Positions 22,021 through 36,485 of a DNA stretch of 64,000 nt are shown one piece after another. A program made the position numbers and the translations under genes. The stretch is from Protula sp. h YS-2021 (lineage: Eukaryota > Annelida > Polychaeta > Sabellida > Serpulidae). Numbering within the stretch: position 1 is the first letter of the stretch; each line of letters starts with the position of its first letter. The notes beneath the pieces were generated by a model. The model had not been told where the DNA came from, did not search any database, and saw only the letters and a program-made list of their open reading frames with translations. The stretch lies in NCBI GenBank assembly GCA_949752745.1, contig OX457031.1:22121642-22185641 (forward strand), in the 5' to 3' direction.

Positions 22021-23230
22021 TTCGCGACGTTTCTCAAACATTGATCGGTCATGGCTTATTGTCGTTATTCTTTGTCATAATTGAGCTTTTTCGCTTTGGA
22101 ATGTTTCGGTTATGCAGTCGAAACCGGGTAACTGCAGAGAGGAAACTTATGAAACCGCAAATATACCTTATGAAACCGCAAATAAAATGCTATGAAAGCA
22201 CCAATTTACGAAACTGGTTTCATAAGTCAGCCCTGCAAAGTGTTTTTGTAAGGGAGTTATTTTTGAAGATAACGGTAAAATAATACAACCGTTTATGCAA
22301 ATTCAATTGACTTTTGCTGATGTTTGATATCATCTGGTTGATATTATTTCGAAATAAAAACAACATAATCATGTGTTCCCTCTATTTTATTTGTGTAGGC
22401 TCTTCTTATTTTATTCCCCACCATAATAAACAATCATGTCCAAGGACATGATCCAGCCGAGTTACCAAACAAGGAAAGAGAGAAAAACTCTGAAATGAAT
22501 ACTGTTAGGCCAGAAAAATGAAGAACTTTATTTCTGAACGTAACTTTTTCATAATTTTAAAAAACGAGATCTCCCGGGTGGAAGCTACCCGAAAAGGGAT
22601 GTTGGAGAGGTTGGGTTTTGACGATTCATGTAAATATCGACGTTTATACAATTTTACAAAATTGCTAAAATTCCACCATTTCGGCATTTTTTTGTCATTT
22701 GCGAAAAAAGCAAAGTCCAGGTGGAGAAGCACCTAAGAAACTTTCGATTATAATTTTATAACTATTTGAAAAAGACTGAGAGAAATGAATGGTTTACACT
22801 TCACTTATTTACTGCCATATATTCCAGTTTTGCCAAACTTCAAAGTTCCGCCATTTCGGTAGTTTTTGGCGAACCGCAAAAAATAATAATAGCCTGGGGA
22901 ACATCCCTGCATAATAACTAAATGATTGGTGTAAAACTATAGGAGGGGTAGCATTTTAAAAATAGGTCAAAACGGGCACAAAAGTGCCATTTTGTCAGTT
23001 TTTCGCCAATCGTCACAAAAAGTAATAGCCAGGTGGGGAACCATCCAGGAAACATTCTTACGTAATATCAAAACGATTGGAGTGAAACTGTAGGAGCAGT
23101 AGCATTTTAAAGAGAAAGTTTAACAAACGCACATACGCACATATATTCAAGCCCCCTATTTGTGATACACTAACCCAGTCCGACAAAGTCGGTTGGGTTA
23201 AAAAGACACACAATGCAATAGGCTCCAGGG
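22021..23230. repeat. Degenerate tandem repeat with ccrccatttcgg units
   Basis: Within 22660-23110 three diverged units recur (starts near 22673, 22849 and 22985). Each has a cc-rcc-attt-tcgg-like start, a run near gcgaaaaaagc, and an aggtggggaac-like end. The array ends in gcacatacgcacatatattc near 23130. Overlapping open frames (22041-22283, 22518-22736) show no family features. Confidence 0.5.
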
Positions 23231-24046
23231 TTGAATCTCCTTCTGCTTACTCTCCACGCCCCCTCACCCACCACCATGCAAGACGCCAGGTTTTTCTTTA
23301 CGTTCCCTTGCACAATAAAATTGACAGCTCAAAGAAACAGAAGAAGAAAAACCAGAAGAAGAGGAGGAATGATGTCTGCCGCAATGAATAGAAGTGGTTC
23401 TTTTAATCTTGAAACTATGTCCTTATTGGCATTAAAACATATCTGATGTTGCTGATTTAAATTATCAGTTAATTCAAATTAACGATGTCTGCGCCACGTG
23501 CCCGATTTTTTTCCATGTAAATATTTAGGCTCTGCAATCCTGCATTCCCAGTGTAAAACTCAACAAAAATGTAAAAGTAACTAGGTCGTTTTTTTTTTCT
23601 CGTAAAAATTCCCTTTATTCAACCAAAAATTTGACAAAAGCCGTAGCTGGTTCGTTTTATGCATAGTTTGAATATGCAGTTTCTTAATAAAAAGAAAGAA
23701 TTTTAAACAAAGAAACACACGGACAGACAGGCGGAATGACGGGGCCGGTGTAACAGGCTATCTTACCCCCATCACCTTTACGGATTCCCTCCCGGGAGAG
23801 CTATACTAGGCTATCTCTACCCCCCCCTCTCCGAAATTTTTTTGCGTGTAAATGTGAAAGTTCTTTGTTTTTTCTCTTAATATCCTTTTAGCATTTTTAG
23901 AGAGCCCAGGTGAATACTCCTGATCGCTATGATAATCATAAACTATACTGGCCAGTGATTTTGTTAAAACAAAAACGGATATGTGATAACAGTAGGGGGC
24001 AAAAAATACCAGGTGGGGGAGGGGGGAGACAGAATAGTCTAGCTTC
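23231..24046. other. Stretch with no supported gene
   Basis: A short basic open frame (23231-23446) is not recognised. Two ggctatct-containing C-rich segments (23755-23835) resemble the flanks of the T-rich tract that follows, suggesting the same dispersed repeat family. Confidence 0.35.
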
Positions 24047-24276
24047 CCCTGGCCGGGTCACTTCTTTTCTCTCTTTGCCTTTTTTTTCTTTTTTTTTTTT
24101 TGTTTTTTTTTTCTTTTTTTTGTTTTTGCTTTTTTTGTTTCTTTTCTGTTTGTTTGTTTTTTTTGTTTTTTTTTTGGCTTTTTTCGTTTTGTCTGTTTTT
24201 TGTTTTTTTTTTTTTTTTTGTTTTTTTTTTTTTTGTTTTTTTTGTTTTTTTTTTATTCAGTGACCCGGCCGGGGTG
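24047..24276. repeat. T-rich tract flanked by an inverted repeat
   Basis: 24079-24254 is about 175 bp of T with scattered G and C. It is bounded by cccctggccgggtcact (24047-24063) and, inverted, agtgacccggccgggg (about 24259-24275). The two arms also share weaker similarity outside. The Phe-rich open frames across it are artefacts. Confidence 0.7.
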
Positions 24277-24346
24277 AGAAATAAGGCTATCTTTCCTCCT
24301 GCCCTTTTGAAATCAACAATTGTATTTCCACAGAATTCATTTACAA

Positions 24347-25401
24347 CTATTCCGAGTCATCTCTAGTCTCTTTGGCCCTTGGAGACCTGTATTTCTTTCT
24401 TCCTTTCTTTGGGCGGGTACTTGTACAGTCTGGAATGACGTCACAATTGTTGCTGTCTTCGTCACTCGCACTTGAACTGCCACAAGCATCATATGTACTC
24501 AGCTTTGGTATAGCTTCTAAAATATTTTCTGCAGTGATAGCCTTACTGGCAACATTTAAACACTCAACAACACGTAGTACTGTTTTTTTATCGCATCCGC
24601 ATTTTAATACTTCGCGTACTGCAGGATGTTTTGAAAGGATCGGCGAGGTCCGGTTGGATTACAGTTCCCCTCCGGACAATCTGACACACTAGAGCATGTT
24701 TTGGACTGCTTTGCCAGTTGCCTCTTGACGAACTCACAGCGAGGATACCGTTTCATATGTTGACCGAAAGCAGTGTCAGTGATATCCCAGTTGTAAAACG
24801 TCCCCTTACACCAACGGCATCTGACTTTATCGCCCTGGTGGGTGTAATAAAATCCTGCTCGGGCAAGTTCTTCTTTCGTCAGAGGACTGTTTTGTGGCCA
24901 ATCCCAAAAAGTCTCCAGACGGTTAAGCAGTTCGGTTTCCTGAGGATCCTTGTCTGGAGAGAGAGATCTCGTGGGAACATTACTGAATTGCCTGTGTGGT
25001 GACCCCAGTCCAGAAACTGGGGCTAAATCATGCCTGGCATGCCCTCCTCGTGTGGTCTTTTTGTCACGTTCTTTGACTGTAGCAGAACGTTCTTTGTTGG
25101 AAGCCCAGCTTAGGTCGTGAGGTTTCTTAATGCACTCCCCCAAAGTGCAATTTTCTACGAATTCACAAAGACTATCATGTTTATGGTGATCTTGAGTCAA
25201 GCGTTCAGGTTTTAGTTTCACTATTCTTAACGCTATTCTGAATTTGCATTTGTAGCAAATTAGATAAGCATTGTCTGAAGTTAAATAAAATCCGTTGTCT
25301 GCTAGTGGGTATGCTTTATAGGACAGCTCTTTCTCGGGCAATGGTGTCAATGTAAACAATCTGTCGTAATGTTTACTAAAGTCTTTACTTGGAGAATCCA
25401 T
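24347..25401 (-). pseudogene. Two-BIR inhibitor-of-apoptosis-like gene, frameshifted before its UBA-like region
   Basis: The main frame starts at ATG 25401 and ends at 24604 with 265 residues. BIR1 (about residues 14-85) has CYKC and a later His/Cys pair. BIR2 (about 160-230) reads GFYYTHQGDKVRCRWCKGTF, then HMKRYPRCEF, giving the CxxC...H...C zinc site. IAP proteins use BIR domains to bind caspases or IAP-binding motifs. Past the frame's end a second frame continues to 24347. It begins ILSKHPAVREVLKCGCDKKT, runs on to ITAENILEAI (like the UBA-like helices of IAPs), and ends in a basic tail. The frame changes between 24607 and 24658. No RING is seen. The gene is intronless, which suggests a retrocopy. 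The break could be a true lesion or an assembly error; a shortened two-BIR protein may still be made. Confidence 0.7.
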
Positions 25402-25404
25402 CAA

Positions 25405-25840
25405 GTCAGGTCAGGTCTGGAGTCTGTATCTTAGTTACGACGGCATCTAGTTGCCATTGACCTCCATCCTTTCAATCCTGCCACTCTGAAATTGATCGAT
25501 AGACATGGGATGTATCACTAGTAATATTATGCAGACAGAAAGGTTACCAAAAACTTGAAATCATCGGCACATTTGCTAGAAGAACAGCTTGGGTCTGGTG
25601 TGAGACCAAATTTTCACCCAATAGAATCTCTCTCCAACTCCCTCCCACCCTGAACACATTTTCACCCCCTTCCAGGAATCAGCCAAACGTTAAATCTTAC
25701 ACGTTTTTCAGTTATTGATTCGTTGATGTGTTTTTAGACCATTCGACTTCATTGGGTTGGACTAGTTACATCACTGGGGGAAAATGTCGTCTGTGTGCAC
25801 ATATATATGGACAAGTGCACGTATCAAGAGTCTAAAACTA
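25405..25840. other. BIR gene 5' flank, no gene seen
   Basis: Between the BIR start codon and the left end of DIRS-2. No TATA box or other signal could be assigned with confidence. Confidence 0.35.
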
Positions 25841-25945
25841 ACATTTTATTTCGTAAAACGTGTTTTACGAGTAAAAGCGCAATTCGCGTTCTCCACTTTT
25901 AGATGGATTCCCTTCCGGTTTAAACCTTTCACGCAGAATAAAAAC
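25841..25945. repeat. DIRS-2 3' inverted terminal repeat
   Basis: Begins acattttatttcgtaaaacg; its inner part (ggtttaaacctttcacgcag) is the exact inverse of ctgcgtgaaaggtttaaacc near 31431 in the right repeat. No internal complementary region was found next to it. Confidence 0.8.
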
Positions 25946-26741
25946 AAAATTTTTTGTAGCAGTTAGAACTATTTTGACAATGCGATTGTAAATCTTTGAG
26001 ATTTACGTGAAATAATCTTAACATTGCTAGGCATTGAGCCTACAGTGTTCACAATATAAAATAGCATGCTGTTCTGAGGCTAAAACTGTGGTAATTGATA
26101 AAACTCAATAGCCCGGTTAGATAAGAACATAAGTTAAAGTTGAAGGTTTACCCGCAAAACCTACAAAATACGATTAGATAATCTTTTAAATTCTAATACT
26201 GATTGAATTTTAATTTAAAAAAGTGAAAAGTTTCACTCCAATTTTCTCGCGTCTTGGGACAAATGGGCTCATGGACGCGGTAGGCATGGTCACCATGGAC
26301 CGGCCCCCCTGTTGCTTGTAGTGGTATGGGACTGCGGTAACAGGTGGGGCCGAAAAGAGTGGAAGACAGCAGGAAGCGGGCTGTTAGGTCCGTGGTGACT
26401 CTGACTAAACGAAAAGTAGTGTCTTAAATGAAAACGTTCTCTGACACTCGAAACATCATCCAAACAAGTGAAAATAGCAATTCAGTGGTGATAAAAAAAA
26501 CACTTGCGTCGTAGTACTCACGATGCGGAAGTATGGCCCAAAAGTGCTGCTACTTTTTTGCCCTTGACTCCGTTGTTATGTCCCTTTGAAGATCCCCCTT
26601 TCTGCTTGCCCTTGCCTTTCAGCTTGGGGGCGAGTTGCCTGCAATCAGAGTGGAAGGGTCCGTAATGTTGGTTTCTGCCATAATGAAGGGGCATAAAGAG
26701 CAAAGGCCTGTAAGTTCATTCTGCGAGAATGCTTTATGATA

Positions 26742-28630
26742 TTACTTTACAAACAAGTTGGGAGAGGACCACCAGCCTGTTTTAAGTACACCGGAAGCCC
26801 GGAAATCGGACCGCCTACGGGACTGGCCAAAAGTGGTCCGACTTCCAGGGTGGTCCGATTTCCGGATTCGAGCAAATTTGATGCGTAAGAGTGCATTTTT
26901 GTTATGATAATAGTGTACCCATATGAAATGAAATAATAACGCCTCTTTCTGTTCGAAAATCATCAGCTTTATTCTTACATCCAATCTATTGATGACAAAA
27001 TAATTCAGTGACTATTCATATTCACACTTGGGTCGAAAAAATCTGAAAACTAAAAAATCTGGCAAGAAAAATTAATCACTTTTTATATCAACTTTACAGC
27101 CAAATCAACATGATCTAGAGACTAAAAAAGTCTGACACAGAATAAATCAGTGTTTATGCATATTTCCAACTAAATCGACAAAGTTCTAAGGATTAATTTG
27201 AAAAAAAACTTCGGTCTATTATTTTAAAAATTTTGTTTGAAATGGGTTCAAACTGTATGATCGGCGCCGAAAATGCGACATCGCACACCAGAAAAACCCC
27301 GTTTTATAATCGCATTGACGGAGTTTCTTTTAATCAAACAAGTCCTTTGTGTACTCAAGAAGGCATAATCCCCACCCCAATCAAAGTAGTCAATGAACCT
27401 GTGATCATTAAAAAGTATATTCCCCAACACCGATAACCTCAATTGATATTTGTTTTCTGAGAACATGTCATGTGTGTAGGCTGGTTCTATTTCCGGGGTT
27501 CAGTCTGCGTTTGGGACTCACAAAAGTGGCCCACTGGTTCGATTTGCGGTTGGTCCGATTTGTGGGGTTCTTTAATAATAGAAAGCAATGGGTTTCATCG
27601 GTTCTGGCAAAAAGTGGTCCGATTTCCGGGGTGGTCCTATTTTCGGGGTGGTCTGATCCCGGGGTTCTGGTGTATATCTGACAGAGAAACATTACGGAGG
27701 GCTCTGAAGGAGTTTGCGATTTGACGGATATGATGGACTTTAACCTTGCATTCGTTTTGGAAACCTGCATCAGTCTGTGGCCTTTCATAAGCTGCCAGAA
27801 TGACCTTTTAATGTAATTTGAGATAGTCTGTTTAGAACGGTCCTCGTAGAATTTTGGCATGAAGGGGATATTGAGAGCTTTTTGACTTTCTGAGCGGTAT
27901 GTCTCCGAAATCGAAAGATATTGACGTAGTGCTTTGACCGGGCACAACGAAACTCGGCCTTCGGTCACTTGCTCTTCTTTTAGGGCAGAGAGTGTAATAT
28001 GGTCAAATAGTGCCCCGAATTTGGGTGACGATACGGTTTTTACCCATAAATTAAGCTCTTGGGCTAAGAAAAATTTGTTCCACTTGCCGTTTTCTTTTCT
28101 CACTTCTCTATCTAATGCATGGATTAGGCTTCTCCGTTTACCGGACGCTAAGACTAGCAAAATTGTAAACCTTACCGTGGCGTCTTCTGTGAAAATGGTA
28201 TCTTCAGGGAAAATCTCTGGACACTGTAAGTAACGCAGCACTAGTGACAGGTCCCATTGGGCAACGTTGGACTGTGATGGAGGGGAATTTACCTTAAAGT
28301 GCCTGATTAACTGTGACAAGGCCGAATCCTCACCCGGGTCGGAGCCGGTGGATGCTTCAGATCTAGAACCAATGGCGGCTCGGTAACCCTCTATGGATCC
28401 TACTTTCAATTGTCCTTCCATAAATAGGTGGTCTAGGAAGTCCGCTACCACTGCGGGGGACGCTTGAAAGGTGTCTGGCTTAGAAGCAAACTTGTTCCAC
28501 TGCGATCGATAAACCTTCGCTGTGGATTGTTTGTGACTGTTTACCATCTTTTCCACCACGTGTTTGGAAACCCTTTTTCTCCAGGAACAATAGGTTATGC
28601 ACCACTGGTGCAGGTTCAGTAACTGTGGGG
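26742..28630 (-). pseudogene. DIRS-2 tyrosine recombinase, interrupted by an insertion
   Basis: From 28630 the frame reads MVNSHKQSTAKVYRSQWNKF, then FLDHLFMEGQLKVGSIEGYR, then LVLASGKRRSLIHALDR, holding the first catalytic Arg. A frameshift follows near 27790. The HHIRQIANSFRAL segment is then readable to about 27675. There the gene is cut by the 884-bp element at 26789-27672, and the C terminus (LKTGWWSSPNLFVK) resumes at 26786. Dropping the insert and one TA copy makes the two sides continue in register with the DIRS-3 recombinase, which fixes the insertion point. The enzyme is inactive. Confidence 0.85.
26789..27672. mobile_element. 884-bp nonautonomous element with TA duplication, nested in the DIRS-2 recombinase
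   Basis: The ends are imperfect inverted repeats: caccggaagcccggaaatcg at the left, and the reverse complement of the right end is caccagaaccccgggatcag. Both sides are flanked by TA (26787-26788 and 27673-27674), the target duplication of Tc1/mariner-type elements. The subterminal parts hold several copies of a ggtccgatttccgg motif in both orientations. No transposase is encoded. The class is inferred from the TA target and the inverted ends. Confidence 0.75.
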
Positions 28631-29326
28631 ACGTGTGGAAGTGGTGCCAAAGAGGCTGAGATAGGAGTTTCCTCTGTATCGGAATGGGCTTGACCTCCTT
28701 GCAAGGAGCAGAGTGAACCACGGGGCCTCTGGTGACCAAGGGGCTACCAGTAGAAGAGTTGGGGGCCTCGGCTCGATTATCCTCTGTAGTACTTGGTGAA
28801 GGATTGTTTGAGAGGAAAATATATAAAGTACTTCCTGTAGAGGCCATGGGCACTTTAATGCATCAACCGCCCAGACTGTTTGATTCGGGCATGGGGACAC
28901 AAACCTGGGTAGCTGTGTTGTTAGTGCATTGGCAAATAGGTCTGACGTCGGAGGTCCCCATGGGGATTGGCGTGCCACCCAATGGAAGGACGAATGAGCT
29001 AGACACCCCTCTGTGTAAATGACTTCGTCTGTCCTGGAAGCTAAATCGACCAGGGCATTGAGTTTTCCTAAGAGGTGAAGGGCCCCGATGAGATCGTGTG
29101 TTCTCGTGCCAGATGCAGGATTTGAAACGTTAGGGCCGAACGTTGGAGGCATTTCGTTCCTCCTTGCCTGTTTAGTTATGCCATTGCTGTAGAATTGTCC
29201 AGAAGAATCCTGACACTCTTGCCTCTGAGTTAGTCTGATAGCTTGTTTAGAACTATCCAGACCAGTCGGAGTTCCAGGCAGTTGATATGGTACCTGAGAA
29301 AGGTAGTTGACCATTTCCCTTTCCAC
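28616..29326 (-). pseudogene. DIRS-2 RNase H and C-terminal extension
   Basis: Reads LNALVDLASRTDEVIYTEGC, then PTSDLFANALTTQLPRFVSP, then LLVAPWSPEAPWFTLLL, the same blocks that follow RNase H in DIRS-3 (LNVLADLASR, then PTLDLFANALTTKLPRYVSP). The N-terminal part of RNase H, near 29340, is in another frame. The 3' end overlaps the start of the recombinase region. Confidence 0.75.
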
Positions 29327-30320
29327 ATCCGGTTCTGATAATGAACCCCCATCCCTCCCTGGATGCGTCTGTTTGGAGTTCTATTTCCGGGGAGGGGGCA
29401 TGAAAGGGGACCCCTTCATTCGTGGTATTCGATTTGCACCACCAGAGGAGGGGAGAGATAGTGGATTGGGAAACTGTCATTGTGTCCTTGGGAGACCTTC
29501 CCTGTATTACGGCCCGTCTTACCAACGCTTGGCACTGTCTGTAATGTAGGCGGTCCAGTGAGACCGTCTTCTCGGTTGCCACTAAAAGATCCAACAGTGA
29601 TTCCATGGCTTGTACTCTTATCTTTTGGTCTGCCGAAATGTTTCGGAAAGAAAGTAAAATTTTGGTATGGAATGCCCGGGCTGCTGTCAAGTCGTATCGT
29701 TCTCCCAAGAAAATGATGTCTTGTCTTGGGGGTCAATTCTAATTTGACCAGATTTGTTACAATACCTACCTGTATCGCCTTTTCGACCACTTAGATCGTC
29801 TGACGATAGGCTACCTCTCGTCGAATATGTGCTAGGAACCAATCGTCTAAGTACTGGAACACTAGCATACCTTGAAGTCGTGCCCATGCTTTCAGGACCC
29901 GCATGACCCTTGAATGGTGTACTGGAACATGTAGGTAAGTATAAGACAGATCTATCGACGTGTCCCTCACCCTATTTGGAGAGTTCCTTTTATAACCTGT
30001 GCCGTGTGCATTTGAAAAGAAGTTATCTGTAGGAACTGGGTGAGGAACGATAGATCTATCACTAGCCTTCAGCTCCTAATTTTTTGGGTACCAGAAAGAC
30101 CCTACTGAAAAAAACCGCCTGGTTTTCTGGCGTTTCCTCTATAGCCCCCTTTGTTTGAATATCTTTTAACATTTTCTGTAGGGTTAAGTCTTTTTATGAA
30201 CCCTGCTGATAGACGGTTGCCAGGTTGCCTGGGGCCTGGGGTGTTAGGGAAACGGCCGGTTTGAGTCCTTGAGCCCTTCTTGAAGGGGAGTGGATAGCGG
30301 TTCATGAGCTAACGGACTAT
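29253..30320 (-). pseudogene. DIRS-2 reverse transcriptase, frameshifted
   Basis: The region is split over at least three frames. The N terminus has LPFKKGSRTQTG (30305-30102). The catalytic segment GMLVFQYLDDWFLAH, with both aspartates, is near 29870-29840. The connection (GERYDLTAARAFH), a VATEKTVSLDRLHYRQ segment and the start of RNase H (TDASREGWGF) lie at 29708-29340. The catalytic box is intact, unlike in DIRS-1, so decay is by indels. Confidence 0.8.
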
Positions 30321-30449
30321 TCTCCGGAAAGCCCCTAATTTTTTCCAAGCTTGCGTTATCGCTTCAGATAGTATGCAGTGGCTTAAGTGTGTTTAAATCA
30401 TCTACAGCGTCCAAAATGTTGACACTTAAGACGATTCTAGGCGAAAAAC

Positions 30450-30900
30450 TCAGATTTTGGACATATTCCCATGTGGGCCCATGTTCCCATGGGTCCCATA
30501 CTCCCATGTTCCCAGATGGGCTCATGTTCCCATAGATCCCATGTGCCCATATGGACTCCTGTTCCCGTAGGTACCAATGTTTCCATGTGGACCCATGTTT
30601 CAATGAATCCCATGTTCCAATAAGTCCCATGAACCTATGATCCAATGTCGGTGGCATGGGACGGAGTTCCCACAAGTCCGCCAGCAGTAATCAGGATGGG
30701 ACTACGTTGGAGGAACACAGTACCCTATTGGCATGGCGGACCGTTTCTAGGGACCATAGAGGGGCCTATGATGAGACAATGTCTGTTTCGAGGCCCATAG
30801 ACAGGAATATGGTCCCAAGGGTGCTACAATCGCGAAAAACGTCTCTAAACGGACATTTTCGCCCGGAAAAATTCTGTCATGCAGGGTTTGCACGTACAAG
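30450..30900. repeat. DIRS-2 5' leader repeats
   Basis: About 230 bp (30470-30700) is built from imperfect cccatgttcccat / gtcccatg units at roughly 20-25 bp spacing, followed by weaker repeats. The position matches the different repeats in the leaders of DIRS-1 and DIRS-3. Confidence 0.7.
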
Positions 30901-31339
30901 ATAGGAAACGTCCTTTTTGGAGTGCAAGCTTTACCATTCCTGCTATGGTACGGTCAACTGTGTAAAGCAATGCGGACGGTATAGACTCAAACCACTCCTG
31001 AGGATATGTGCTAGAACCAGTGAGTGTTAATACTCGATTTTGCAGCCCCAGGTGGAGAAAAAGAGGCACACCTCTCGGGACGATCGACATGTCACCGCTA
31101 CGTGTAAACGCAACTTCTGCCGAAGGTACAAGTGCTAGAGTTTACTTTAGCTCGAACCAAATTTATCCAACTTCCAGGGAATGATAAAATAGTCCTGTAT
31201 TAGTTAAATAAACTAAATAAAAAGCAAATTCGTACCTTTCCACTAGTTTTCCAGCGAAAAATTCGTGTAGCATACATAATGGTGTGTGTTTTCAAACACA
31301 CGCTTAACGGGAATGTGCATTGTCAGTCATAACGAAGTA

Positions 31340-31496
31340 CCAGAGGATTCCCTCATTTTGATTGGTCGATGGATGGATGGCGTGGTAGGCTAGTTCTACT
31401 GCTACAAAGAAGTTTTTATTCTGCGTGAAAGGTTTAAACCGGAAGAGAACCCATCTAAATGTAGAGATAAACGAATTCAAAGCCTTTGCGAAGCAA
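31340..31496. repeat. DIRS-2 5' inverted terminal repeat
   Basis: Contains gattccctcattttgattgg, then ggtttaaaccggaagagaac, and ends near cctttgcgaag. The outer end differs from the left end, as expected for DIRS terminal repeats, and matches the right half of the DIRS-1 internal complementary region. Confidence 0.8.
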
Positions 31497-31734
31497 AACT
31501 AAATACTGTTTTCCTGGGTGAAATTTGATGGTAAATCTTCACCAGGGCGTGTATATTTGACATCTTATATTCGTCAGAAGTGTATACCCTAGAACCCACG
31601 AATCGAGCCACACCGCACATTGGACCACGCAGCAAATCGGATCACTCTGTAAATGGCACCATTTTTAACCAGAATCGATATTGTTCCATTCATTTCCATT
31701 ATTGCATTTCATATCTACTGTTCAACGGAGAGTG

Positions 31735-32240
31735 GGTAATACACCGGTGACTTTGACCTCCTCGGCCATGCTCAATATTAAAAACCCACAGGTAACCATT
31801 ATCTCGAAAACGGTTAGAGATAGAGCGATTTTGAGCTTATTTTTAACCCTTTGGGCCCAAAAGACGTTATGAAAGAGGTGCATCGGTGACCTTGATCTCC
31901 TCCGTCATGGTCAAGGTCAAAAGCCGGAAGTTGACCATTATCTCGAAAACGGTTAGAGTTAGAGCGACTTTGAGCTTATTTTCGATCTTTTGGGCCTAAA
32001 TGACGCTATATAAGAGTTACCACGGTGACCTTGACCTTCCACGTCATGGTCAAGGTAAAAAACCGGAAGTTGACCATTATCTCAAAAACGGTTACAGATA
32101 GAGCAATTTTGAGCTTATTTCAGGTTGTTTGGGACTAAAAGACGATATGTAAGAGGTTCCTCAGTGACCGTGAACTACTTTTTCATGGCCAATGTAAAAA
32201 TCCGGAAGGTGATAATTTTTCAAAAACGGTTAGATGTACA
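31735..32240 (+). repeat. ~139-bp satellite family, array 2
   Basis: Four copies; the shared gtgac start recurs at 31747, 31886, 32025 and 32164, a constant 139-bp step. Each unit includes gaccattatctcgaaaacgg, then agagcgattttgagcttatt, then tttgggccta. It lies about 240 bp beyond the end of DIRS-2. Confidence 0.9.
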
Positions 32241-35330
<3,090 letters not shown>

Positions 35331-35333
35331 GTA

Positions 35334-36485
35334 TTCCATAAGCAGAACTAATTTCTTCAGTACACTGCTCGAGTACATGGTGGCTGACGGCGCAAAATTT
35401 TGTGGTTATATAAGCATGTGAGGAAAATATTTCTTCTTAATGTTAAGGGGGTCATGGTTGCTTTAAGTGTGTATTTTAGGCTTTTAAAACACCTGCTTCA
35501 TTCCTCCCGGTAAAACTTGTGACGTTGGTTAGAACTTGGACGCCGATTTAAAGTTGGCTTTGGGTCAGGTCATGTCAATCGAAACAACGTCTACCTACCT
35601 ACGTTTATCCAAACAATCAAACCGTATATGTTGTCTATTTTAAATTTTCTCGTGTTCGTTTAAATGGCCTCTCTGCAATTTCCTTAGCCGCGCAACATTT
35701 AATTTGGCATATTATTCGACTACTTATTTCGCCCTCTTTAACTTAGCCATCACTTTTTCGGGCAGCATAATTAAACGTAACACGTATTCTGCTATCATCC
35801 AATCACAATGGATCACATTGGCGGTATGCAACAAAAATAATACGTGAATTACATAAGAAGTTATACCACTCACTATTTACTGTATTTGTACATAGTACCA
35901 CAGCGATAACATGTTGATGTTGTTGTTTTGTTTCAACCCCGTCCAGTTCCAAGTCCGAACACCAAAAACGTTGATTCCATAAGCGGAAATAATTTCTTCA
36001 GTACACTGTTCCAGTACATGATGGCTGACGGTGTAAAATTTTGTGGTTATACAAGTATGCGAGGAAACATTTCCACTTCTTAATGTCAAGAGGGCCGGTG
36101 TTGGTTTGACTTTGTATTTTAGGCTTTCAAACATCTGTTTTATTCCTCCCGGTAAAAATTGTGACGCTGGATAGACGTTGGACGCCGATTTAAAGTAGGC
36201 TTTGGGCTAGGGTTATGTCAATCGAAACCACGTCTCCCTACCGACGTGTGTCCAAGCAGTCAAACCGTATATGTTGTCTATTTTAATTTTTCTCGCGTTC
36301 GCTTAAATGAGTTCTATGCAATTTCCTTAGCCGCGCAACATTTAAATTTTATGTATTATTCGACTATTTATTTATTTTCGTGCTCTTTCCCTTCGCTATA
36401 ACTTTTTCGGGCAGAATAATTAAATGTAACACGTGTTCCGCTATCATTCAATCACATTGGCGGTAAGCAACAAATATAAAACCGG
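35334..36485. repeat. Tandem duplication of a ~510-bp segment
   Basis: 35334-35850 and 35975-36482 are direct copies offset by 641 bp, aligned from ttccataagc through ggcgg(t) with scattered substitutions and small indels. Shared landmarks include accgtatatgttgtctattt and ccttagccgcgcaacattta. No intact reading frame is conserved between the copies, so it is probably noncoding or a decayed element. Confidence 0.8.

Larger units (their letters stand above)
25841..31496 (-). mobile_element. DIRS-2: decayed DIRS-like retrotransposon, gag missing
   Basis: Both inverted terminal repeats are present. On the minus strand the order is leader repeats, RT, RNase H and tyrosine recombinase. RT begins within about 100 bp of the leader, so the whole gag region present in DIRS-1 and DIRS-3 has been lost. 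The RT keeps its FQYLDDW box, but the coding parts are frameshifted and the recombinase is split by another element. Its leader and terminal repeats are closer to DIRS-1 than to DIRS-3. Confidence 0.85.

Noticed and set aside
23910..24366. Phe-rich open frames resembling membrane proteins
   Set aside because: They translate a T-rich low-complexity tract.
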